Program-made: the position numbers and the translations under genes
NCBI GenBank assembly: GCA_002292215.1
Contig: DBBN01000119.1
Span: forward strand, 27,416 to 40,495
Reading direction: 5' to 3'
Length of the DNA stretch: 13,080 bases
Origin: Glaciecola sp. UBA983
GTDB taxonomy: Bacteria > Pseudomonadota > Gammaproteobacteria > Enterobacterales > Alteromonadaceae
Part shown: piece after piece, positions 7,539 to 13,080 of the stretch
Layout of the letters: every line of letters starts with the position of its first letter
Position numbering within the stretch: position 1 is the stretch's first letter
The notes under the pieces: model-generated
The model's input: the letters and a program-made list of their open reading frames with translations, nothing else
Told to the model about the DNA's origin: nothing
The model's database searches: none

Positions 7539-9875
7539 ATGGTATTTTTGGCAATTGCAGTACCTGTCCCACTGCGTAAAACCTTTCATTACACTCACAG
7601 CGAGCCCGTTGCCATTGGGGCACGAGTATTGGTGAGCTTCGCCAATCGTCAGTTGGTCGGGATCGTGGTCGAATGTCAGAGTGACAGCGCAGCACTATCT
7701 TCTGTTAAAGCTGCTGCCAGCGAGGAAATTAACTTAGCAAAACTCAAAGCGATTACTACCGTATTAGACTCACAAGGGATCCTCTCCGAGCAATGGCTGG
7801 CGTTATTAACATGGACATCAACCTATTATCAGCACCCTGTCGGTGAAGTTTTACAAACAGCTCTACCAAGTGCTTTGCGTAAGTCGGTATCCAGTTCCCC
7901 CAAGCCTCAACTGGTTATTCAGCTCAACGACACCTTACAAGCATTAAATATACGTGGCAGTGATTTGACGCAAACCGTCGATTTGATTGCTTTAAAACGG
8001 GCGCCTAAACAGTATGCTTTAGCGTGTTATGTTGCTGCACAAACTCAAGTCTTGGACACTCAGGCCGCGGAAAATAACGCAGAACAGACACAACAGGATA
8101 AGCAAAACAAAAACGTCACTGGCATCAATAAAGCCCAGTTGCGTCAGCAATTTGGCTCTCCAGCTCTGAATGCTTTACTTAAAAAAGAGATATTGGTTGA
8201 AATATCACATGTACCGCCTGCGGGGAGTTGGTTTACACAAACAGGTGCTGCGCATTTTCAAGCGATAGCAGGCTTGTCTGCCAATATAGAGCAATCCATC
8301 GCAATTACGGGGATTAATAGCCAGCTTGACCAATTTGGTTGCTTTTTGCTAGAAGGGATAACAGGTAGCGGCAAAACAGAAGTCTATTTGCAAGTTATCA
8401 ATCAAGTATTACAACGTGGCCAACAAGTTTTAATTTTGGTGCCTGAAATTGGGTTAACGCCACAAACCGTGTCGCGTTTTGAGGCACGTTTTGGTATTGA
8501 TGTGGGTGTGTTACATTCTGGATTAAGCGACAATGAACGCTTAGCAGTGTGGCAACAAGCTCGATTAAATCAAATTGGTCTGGTGATAGGGACTCGTTCT
8601 GCTATTTTCACACCTCTACCTGAGTTGGGTATGATCATCATTGATGAAGAGCATGATGATTCCTTTAAACAGCAAGACGGATTGCGTTACCATGCCCGTG
8701 ATGTGGCAATTATGCTGGCGCAACGCCACAAAATTCCGATTATCTTAGGAACGGCAACTCCCGTTTTAGAAACATTGCAGCGTGCCTTGACAGGGAAGTT
8801 TCAACATTTTGTGTTGGCTAAGCGTGCCGGTGATGCAGCTGTAGCGCCGGTAAATTTAATCGATATATGCCAACAACCGCTGACATATGGACTTGCGCCT
8901 CCCACCATAGAGGTAATGCAATCGCATTTGGCACAAGGTAATCAAGTGTTGTTATTTATCAATCGCCGCGGTTTCGCACCTGCGGTCGTGTGTCAACAAT
9001 GTGGTCACGTTGAAGATTGCCGCGCATGCGACAAACCTATGACCTATCACAAAGCGCAATCACGTTTGGTGTGTCATCAATGTTTAGCCCAAGCCCCAGC
9101 TCCGCATCGTTGTACAGCTTGTGGTGCAACAGAGTTGATGACGCAAGGAGTGGGTACTGAGCAGCTAGAACAAGGTTTGGCTGAGTTATTTCCGCAATAT
9201 TCGACGATCCGTATTGATTCTGACTCAATGCGTGGCAAGCAAACCCTCGCTAATACGATTGAACAGATCAATCAACGTGAGCATCAAATTTTACTCGGTA
9301 CGCAAATTTTGGCAAAAGGTCACCATTTTGCTCACGTGACTTGTGTTGTCATTATGGATGTCGATGGGGCGTTGTTTAGTGCGGATTTTCGCGCACCTGA
9401 AAAACTCTCACAGTTAATTACACAGATTTCAGGTCGTGCGGGGCGGGCGGATAAACCTGGTGAAACCTTTTTGCAGACCACCCAACCAGGGCATCCGTTA
9501 TTACAAGATTTGGTCAATAATGGTTATGGACATTTCGCTCGATTTGCGTTGCATGAACGCGAACAAGCTCACTTGCCGCCTTATAGTTTTCAGGTTGTGT
9601 TTCGTGCTGAAGATGAAAATCCACAACGAGCAATGCAAGTACTCCAATATGCGAAACAATTATTGAGCAACATGTCGAATATTTCGACAGTCGGACCTGT
9701 GCCATGTTTAATTGAGAAAAAACAAGCTCGCTATCGTTACATGTTGATTATACAAAGCCCGTATCGTGATTTGCGGCAAAAAGTCCTCGCGACGATTATG
9801 GATGAATACAACGATTATGCGAACAAGTTGCGAGTTAGATGGTCTATTGACGTAGATAACATAGATTTTAACTAA
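7539..9875 (+). CDS. priA: Primosomal protein PriA (replication restart helicase)
   Basis: PriA is the 3'-to-5' DNA helicase that recognises stalled forks and reloads DnaB through PriB/DnaT. In order: the 3'-DNA-end-binding domain (about 1-110, AVPVPLRKTFHY), a winged-helix region (about 140-235), helicase lobe 1 with Walker A GITGSGKT (273-280), DEEH (369-372) and TATP (405-408), eight zinc-binding cysteines (485, 488, 494, 497, 512, 515, 525, 528), motif VI QISGRAGR (629-636) and the C-terminal domain ending VDVDNIDFN-like. At 778 residues it is longer than E. coli PriA (732); much of the excess is a Gln/Asn-rich insert at about 172-193. In-frame stops just upstream leave ATG 7539 as the only sensible start, although its ribosome-binding site is weak. 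It is followed by ftsN; cytR, found between them in E. coli, is absent. Confidence 0.97.
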   Translation: MVFLAIAVPVPLRKTFHYTHSEPVAIGARVLVSFANRQLVGIVVECQSDSAALSSVKAAASEEINLAKLKAITTVLDSQGILSEQWLALLTWTSTYYQHPVGEVLQTALPSALRKSVSSSPKPQLVIQLNDTLQALNIRGSDLTQTVDLIALKRAPKQYALACYVAAQTQVLDTQAAENNAEQTQQDKQNKNVTGINKAQLRQQFGSPALNALLKKEILVEISHVPPAGSWFTQTGAAHFQAIAGLSANIEQSIAITGINSQLDQFGCFLLEGITGSGKTEVYLQVINQVLQRGQQVLILVPEIGLTPQTVSRFEARFGIDVGVLHSGLSDNERLAVWQQARLNQIGLVIGTRSAIFTPLPELGMIIIDEEHDDSFKQQDGLRYHARDVAIMLAQRHKIPIILGTATPVLETLQRALTGKFQHFVLAKRAGDAAVAPVNLIDICQQPLTYGLAPPTIEVMQSHLAQGNQVLLFINRRGFAPAVVCQQCGHVEDCRACDKPMTYHKAQSRLVCHQCLAQAPAPHRCTACGATELMTQGVGTEQLEQGLAELFPQYSTIRIDSDSMRGKQTLANTIEQINQREHQILLGTQILAKGHHFAHVTCVVIMDVDGALFSADFRAPEKLSQLITQISGRAGRADKPGETFLQTTQPGHPLLQDLVNNGYGHFARFALHEREQAHLPPYSFQVVFRAEDENPQRAMQVLQYAKQLLSNMSNISTVGPVPCLIEKKQARYRYMLIIQSPYRDLRQKVLATIMDEYNDYANKLRVRWSIDVDNIDFN

Positions 9876-9881
9876 GCAACT

Positions 9882-9907
9882 CACTACAATAGTAGTGTAC
9901 ATTTTTT
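9882..9907 (+). terminator. Weak hairpin plus T-run between priA and ftsN
   Basis: CACTAC and GTAGTG (9882-9887, 9892-9897) form a perfect six-pair stem with an AATA loop. TACA and then six T (9902-9907) follow. The stem is short and the T-run is offset by four bases, so it may only attenuate read-through from priA into ftsN. Confidence 0.35.
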
Positions 9908-9929
9908 CATTATCAGGTTTTAACGCCGC

Positions 9930-10499
9930 ATGGCTCAAAAAGATTATATCAAACGTAAACCAACACCTCGTAAAAAAGGCACACCGTCGAATCGTAGTAA
10001 AGCGTCGGCTAAATCAGCGACCTCATCCATCTCGCCTAAGATTAAAATAGGATTTGCGGTATTGGTGTTAGCCGGTTTTGCTTATTTTTTATATTCGATC
10101 AAAGATGATGCAACAGTGGTTCCGGCAACAGCACCGTCGGTTAAAATCGTAACTCAGCCTGATATTGATGAACTTGACCCTCTTCCGGAGTTACCTAAAG
10201 AAGAATGGGCGTTTATTAAATCGTTACCGGGGTATGAAGTAGAAATCGAGGCCGAAGTGGCGACATCAGATAAACGCTATTTGATGCAATGCGGGTCGTT
10301 TAAAATTTATGAGCAAGCGGATTCGATGCGAGCAACGATGGCTTTTGTTGGGCTTGAACCCCAGATCCGCGGTTCAAAATCAGGTTGGTATCGGGTGATT
10401 TTGGGGCCGTATGACTCAAAACGTGATGCAGAGCGTGACCGTCATGTTTTGCAGCGTGAAAATATCAACTCTTGTCAGATTTGGTTTTGGAATTTATAA
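9930..10499 (+). CDS. ftsN: Cell division protein FtsN (short, SPOR domain)
   Basis: FtsN is the bitopic inner-membrane protein that triggers septal peptidoglycan synthesis and binds denuded glycan through its SPOR domain. The 189-residue protein has a basic cytoplasmic tail (1-38, many Lys/Arg), one membrane segment (about 38-56), a short linker with LPELPKEEW (85-93), and a SPOR domain (about 115-187). In the SPOR domain Cys121 and Cys182 match in spacing the disulfide pair of E. coli FtsN. E. coli FtsN has 319 residues; here the long linker is largely missing. Assignment as FtsN rather than another SPOR protein rests on the basic N-terminus, the cysteine pair and the position between priA and hslVU, as in E. 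coli. ATG 9930 has only a distant AGG. Confidence 0.87.
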   Translation: MAQKDYIKRKPTPRKKGTPSNRSKASAKSATSSISPKIKIGFAVLVLAGFAYFLYSIKDDATVVPATAPSVKIVTQPDIDELDPLPELPKEEWAFIKSLPGYEVEIEAEVATSDKRYLMQCGSFKIYEQADSMRATMAFVGLEPQIRGSKSGWYRVILGPYDSKRDAERDRHVLQRENINSCQIWFWNL

Positions 10500-10510
10500 G
10501 TGCATATTCG

Positions 10511-10555
10511 TCGATAATCCAACGTAATTCATTACTAATTGCCTTGAATTATCGA
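10511..10555. repeat. 8-bp inverted repeat upstream of and across the hslVU -35 element
   Basis: TCGATAAT (10511-10518) and ATTATCGA (10548-10555) are exact inverted copies 29 bases apart. The right arm begins on the last base of the sigma-32 -35 element. They could be a binding site for a dimeric regulator or a long-loop stem at the end of the ftsN transcript, or chance in AT-rich DNA. Confidence 0.35.
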
Positions 10556-10571
10556 TTCTTCCCCCCCACAT
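10543..10571 (+). promoter_or_regulatory. Sigma-32 (heat-shock) promoter of hslVU
   Basis: CTTGAA (10543-10548) is followed after 15 bases by CCCCACAT (10564-10571), within a run of seven C. This fits the RpoH consensus CTTGAA - N11-16 - CCCCATnT with one mismatch. hslVU is a classic heat-shock operon, so class and position agree. The start should be near 10578, giving a leader of about 42 bases. Confidence 0.85.
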
Positions 10572-10583
10572 AGTTCTTATTAG

Positions 10584-10597
10584 GCACAATAGTGTGC
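10584..10597 (+). promoter_or_regulatory. Small hairpin in the hslVU 5' UTR
   Basis: GCACA (10584-10588) and TGTGC (10593-10597) can form a five-pair stem with an ATAG loop, soon after the predicted start and 11 bases before the AAGGA ribosome-binding site. An inverted repeat in the E. coli hslVU leader has been reported to stabilise the message; this may be its counterpart. Confidence 0.4.
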
Positions 10598-10619
10598 GAT
10601 ATATATATAAGGATTACCT

Positions 10620-11144
10620 GTGACTACTATTGTATCAGTTCGTCGTGGCAACCAAGTCGTTATGGCCGGAGATGGGCAAGTCTCATTAGGCAACACCGTG
10701 ATGAAGGGCAACGCTAAAAAAGTACGCCGTTTATATCATGATAAAGTCATTGCGGGTTTTGCCGGTGGCACGGCTGATGCCTTTACATTATTTGAGCGTT
10801 TTGAAAGTAAACTAGAAAAACATCAAGGTCATCTGACTAAAGCCGCTGTTGAATTAGCCAAAGATTGGCGCACCGATAGAATGCTACGCAAACTCGAAGC
10901 ATTATTAGCGGTCGCTGATCATACTGCTTCGTTGGTGATCACGGGTAATGGTGACGTGATCCAGCCTGAACACGATTTAATTGCGATTGGCTCTGGTGGC
11001 CCTTTTGCCCAGTCAGCGGCGACTGCGTTGTTGGAAAATACTGAGTTATCTGCACAAGAGATAGCGACCAAAGCGTTAACGATTGCCGGTGATATTTGTG
11101 TGTTCACCAATCATAGCCATACCGTTGAAACGTTAGATTATTAA
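10620..11144 (+). CDS. hslV: ATP-dependent protease subunit HslV (ClpQ)
   Basis: HslV is the proteasome-like peptidase that forms a double hexamer and works with HslU in cytoplasmic protein quality control. The 174-residue sequence is close to E. coli HslV (176) throughout. After removal of Met the N-terminal Thr is the nucleophile ([10 protein letters not shown]); Lys34 of the precursor (mature Lys33) and GFAGGTADA (46-54) complete the active-site region. The start codon is GTG, fixed by the need for Thr at position 2 and by AAGGA six bases upstream. It is transcribed from a sigma-32-type promoter together with hslU, which starts 33 bases after its stop. Confidence 0.98.
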   Translation: MTTIVSVRRGNQVVMAGDGQVSLGNTVMKGNAKKVRRLYHDKVIAGFAGGTADAFTLFERFESKLEKHQGHLTKAAVELAKDWRTDRMLRKLEALLAVADHTASLVITGNGDVIQPEHDLIAIGSGGPFAQSAATALLENTELSAQEIATKALTIAGDICVFTNHSHTVETLDY

Positions 11145-11177
11145 GTCCAAAGCATAGATAGTATTGAGGAACAGATT

Positions 11178-12506
11178 ATGTCAGCTATGACACCCAGAGA
11201 AATCGTCCATGAGTTGGACACACACATTATTGGGCAACAAGATGCCAAGCGCGCGGTATCCATTGCGTTAAGAAATCGTTGGCGCCGGATGCAATTACCT
11301 GAAGCATTACGCCAAGAAGTGACACCGAAAAATATATTAATGATCGGTCCTACTGGTGTCGGTAAGACTGAAATTGCACGTCGTTTGGCAAAGCTAGCGA
11401 ATGCGCCATTTATAAAAGTCGAAGCGACAAAATTCACCGAAGTTGGCTATGTTGGTAAAGAAGTTGAAACCATTATTCGTGATTTGACAGATATTGCAGT
11501 CAAAATGACCAAAGAACAGGCGACGGCTAAGGTCAAATTCAGAGCAGAAGAAGCGGCAGAAGATCGGATTTTAGATGTACTGATCCCACCTCCGAAAGAT
11601 ATCTTTGGTGAAAACCAAGATACCGATAATAAATCCACGCGCCAAGTGTTTCGTAAAAAATTACGCGAAGGTAAGTTAGACGATAAAGAAATTGAAATTG
11701 ATGTAGCGTTACCACAAGTTGGTGTGGAGATAATGGCGCCTCCAGGTATGGAAGATATGACCAATCAATTACAAGGGATGTTTCAGAATTTATCAGGTAA
11801 TCAATCGAAAAAGAAAAAACTGACAATCAAAGATGCGTTCAAGTTATTAATTGAAGAAGAAGCGGCAAAGTTAGTCAATCAAGAAGATCTAAAACAAGAT
11901 GCAATTGAAGCGTTAGAGCAAACCGGAATTGTCTTTATCGATGAGATTGACAAAATTTGTAAGCGCGAAGGCAATTCAAGTGCTGATGTGTCTCGAGAGG
12001 GGGTGCAACGTGATTTACTCCCATTAATTGAAGGATCGACAGTATCCACTAAACACGGCATGGTAAAAACGGACCATATATTGTTTATTGCTTCAGGTGC
12101 GTTCCAAATGAGTAAGCCATCTGACTTGATCCCAGAATTACAAGGTCGTCTACCAATCCGCGTGGAGTTACAAGCATTAGAAGTCAATGATTTTGTGCGC
12201 ATTTTAACGGAACCACATGCGTCATTATCAGAGCAATATGTAGCATTGTTAGGGACTGAAGGCGTCTCAGTTACTTTCACTGAATGTGGTATTCAGCGTA
12301 TCGCAGAAGCAGCTTGGCAAGTTAATGAACGCACCGAAAATATCGGAGCACGCCGTTTGCACACCGTAATGGAACGTCTGATGGAAGAAATTTCCTATGA
12401 TGCGTCAGAAAAAAGCGGTGAGTCAATTGAAGTGGATGTAAAATATGTTAACCATCATTTAGAAATGCTGGTCGATAATGAAGATCTAAGTCGTTATATC
12501 CTTTAG
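11178..12506 (+). CDS. hslU: ATP-dependent protease ATPase subunit HslU (ClpY)
   Basis: HslU is the AAA+ hexameric unfoldase that feeds substrates into HslV. The 442-residue protein (E. coli 443) shows Walker A GPTGVGKT (57-64), pore loop GYVG (90-93), a charged intermediate I-domain (about 110-240), Walker B VFIDEID (252-258), the arginine-finger region GRLP (323-326), sensor-2 GARR (390-393) and the C-terminal SRYIL that docks into HslV. ATG 11178 has AGGA seven bases upstream. It is the second gene of the hslVU operon. In E. coli menA follows; here a convergent LuxR-type gene follows instead. Confidence 0.98.
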   Translation: MSAMTPREIVHELDTHIIGQQDAKRAVSIALRNRWRRMQLPEALRQEVTPKNILMIGPTGVGKTEIARRLAKLANAPFIKVEATKFTEVGYVGKEVETIIRDLTDIAVKMTKEQATAKVKFRAEEAAEDRILDVLIPPPKDIFGENQDTDNKSTRQVFRKKLREGKLDDKEIEIDVALPQVGVEIMAPPGMEDMTNQLQGMFQNLSGNQSKKKKLTIKDAFKLLIEEEAAKLVNQEDLKQDAIEALEQTGIVFIDEIDKICKREGNSSADVSREGVQRDLLPLIEGSTVSTKHGMVKTDHILFIASGAFQMSKPSDLIPELQGRLPIRVELQALEVNDFVRILTEPHASLSEQYVALLGTEGVSVTFTECGIQRIAEAAWQVNERTENIGARRLHTVMERLMEEISYDASEKSGESIEVDVKYVNHHLEMLVDNEDLSRYIL

Positions 12507-12564
12507 CCTCCCATTAAATCAGCGCTAATTAATTGCTATATGTCTGCTGAGTAATGAAATAAGT

Positions 12565-12603
12565 TGTGTTATCAACACCTGTTCACATTGGGTTGATAAC
12601 ACA
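12565..12603. terminator. 12-bp inverted repeat between hslU and the luxR-type gene
   Basis: TGTGTTATCAAC (12565-12576) and GTTGATAACACA (12592-12603) are perfect inverted copies with 15 bases between. It lies between convergent genes, 58 bases after hslU and 23 bases after the luxR-type stop, so a shared terminator is the simplest reading. No clear T-run follows on either strand, and the left arm with the next two bases contains its own palindrome (GTGTT-ATC-AACAC, 12566-12578), so a protein-binding site is also possible. Confidence 0.5.
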
Positions 12604-12626
12604 GAATTCATTCTTAATCGTAACGA

Positions 12627-12860
12627 TCAATGAATGCTGATCCTTAGTTTTTCAATCCGCTGCATCTCCGAAATGTACCCTGATATCAACCCAGCTCGAT
12701 TCTTGATCTTGAGTTTCTTGTAGATATTCGCTGCGTGAAATTTAACCGTTCTTTCACTAATATATAATTTGTCTCCAATGGCTCGGTTCGTCATTCCCTT
12801 AGTGATATGATTGGCCACTTGAAACTCTCGAGGCGATAAGCTGTGTAACTCTTTATGCAT
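12627..12860 (-). CDS. Stand-alone LuxR-type helix-turn-helix regulator
   Basis: The 77-residue protein is almost entirely a LuxR/GerE C-terminal DNA-binding domain (about 7-65): LSPREFQV, Gly22, Asn25, Ile28, Leu32, then SERTVKFHAANIYKKL (35-50) with the recognition helix, and NR at 54-55. No receiver, autoinducer-binding or other sensor domain is present. It is not an obvious truncation: the ATG (12858-12860) has a good AAGGA six bases upstream, and the frame ends in TGA after a short tail. Small GerE-like regulators of this size exist as complete proteins. The target genes are unknown. The gene is convergent with hslU, and the AT-rich region in front of it holds two inverted repeats. Confidence 0.85.
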   Translation of the reverse strand: MHKELHSLSPREFQVANHITKGMTNRAIGDKLYISERTVKFHAANIYKKLKIKNRAGLISGYISEMQRIEKLRISIH

Positions 12861-12917
12861 AATAATTCCTTATATTGGTTATGTTCATTAACTCAAAATG
12901 ACAAGAATCCAATGTAT

Positions 12918-12964
12918 GAATTTATTAAATGCTCGTGTGCGATGTAAAAGCATTTAATAAATTC
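12918..12964. repeat. Perfect 16-bp inverted repeat upstream of the luxR-type gene
   Basis: GAATTTATTAAATGCT (12918-12933) and AGCATTTAATAAATTC (12949-12964) are exact inverted copies around a 15-base centre. No T-run follows on either strand, so it is not a normal intrinsic terminator. It lies 57 bases upstream of the luxR-type start codon, in the expected promoter region. It could be an operator, a cruciform, or a stem of an untranslated or small RNA. Confidence 0.8.
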
Positions 12965-12978
12965 CAGACATCCTTTGC

Positions 12979-13010
12979 TATTCATTTTAAAGCTTAGAAT
13001 GAAATGAATA
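12979..13010. repeat. Second inverted repeat, 11 bp
   Basis: TATTCATTTTA (12979-12989) and TGAAATGAATA (13000-13010) pair over 11 positions with one T-G wobble and a ten-base loop. It begins 14 bases beyond the 16-bp inverted repeat. On the plus strand TTTT (13011-13014) follows, a weak terminator-like tail. It lies in the AT-rich gap from 12861 to the window end, which holds no gene I can support. Confidence 0.55.
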
Positions 13011-13080
13011 TTTTGCTATGATTAGTTGTTACACAATTCAGACACGAATGTGGCGGTATATGTTTAACCCTTTGATAAAA

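Noticed and set aside
11141..11437. 98-codon minus-strand frame opposite hslU
   Set aside because: It is antisense to the highly conserved start of HslU, and its long open length follows from codon bias in hslU.
11879..12280. 133-codon minus-strand frame opposite hslU
   Set aside because: It mirrors the conserved AAA+ region, and no initiation signal or domain is visible.
12990..13080. Minus-strand open frames entering from the right edge
   Set aside because: The open stretches are at most 28 codons in AT-rich DNA with no recognisable motif, so they are indistinguishable from chance.

Overview
The window carries a conserved chromosomal core region of a gammaproteobacterium, most likely an Alteromonadales or Vibrionales relative. 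The evidence is E. coli-like MetJ, MetF, HslV and HslU proteins, a sigma-32-type promoter in front of hslVU, the pairing of a YiiD-type bidomain protein with dtd, and the order metF/metJ - malic enzyme - rpmE/priA - ftsN - hslV - hslU. That order matches the E. coli and Vibrio neighbourhood, but metB/metL and cytR are missing. Coding density is high, the DNA is moderately AT-rich, and I see no insertion sequence, prophage, CRISPR array, rRNA or tRNA.

Left part (1-3440). A proline-rich C-terminal fragment of a plus-strand gene enters at base 1 and overlaps the end of a minus-strand cluster: prolyl iminopeptidase, dtd (D-aminoacyl-tRNA deacylase) and a yiiD/madA-like GNAT + hot-dog protein, closely packed and probably co-transcribed. 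Divergent from it are a 77-residue membrane protein and a DUF2959 lipoprotein. The lipoprotein converges on yihY, and both stop codons sit in the two arms of one hairpin.

Methionine block (3430-5676). metF and yihY overlap by four bases (ATGA) on the minus strand. metJ is divergent from metF, and tandem met boxes lie just downstream of the metF -10 element. MetJ with S-adenosylmethionine should therefore repress metF, probably yihY with it, and perhaps its own gene.

Middle (5694-9875). A short malic enzyme without a phosphotransacetylase-like domain is followed by rpmE with a clear intrinsic terminator. rpmE has a roughly 105-base structured leader that is a good candidate for L31 autoregulation. 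priA is divergent from rpmE, and the two promoters abut.

Right part (9930-13080). ftsN (short form) precedes hslVU, which has a sigma-32 promoter and a small 5'-UTR hairpin. After a 12-bp inverted repeat comes a minus-strand gene encoding a stand-alone LuxR-type helix-turn-helix of 77 residues. Upstream of it lie a perfect 16-bp inverted repeat and a second inverted repeat. This right-hand end is the least explained part of the window. No complete novel system is visible; the leads are regulatory elements and small genes.
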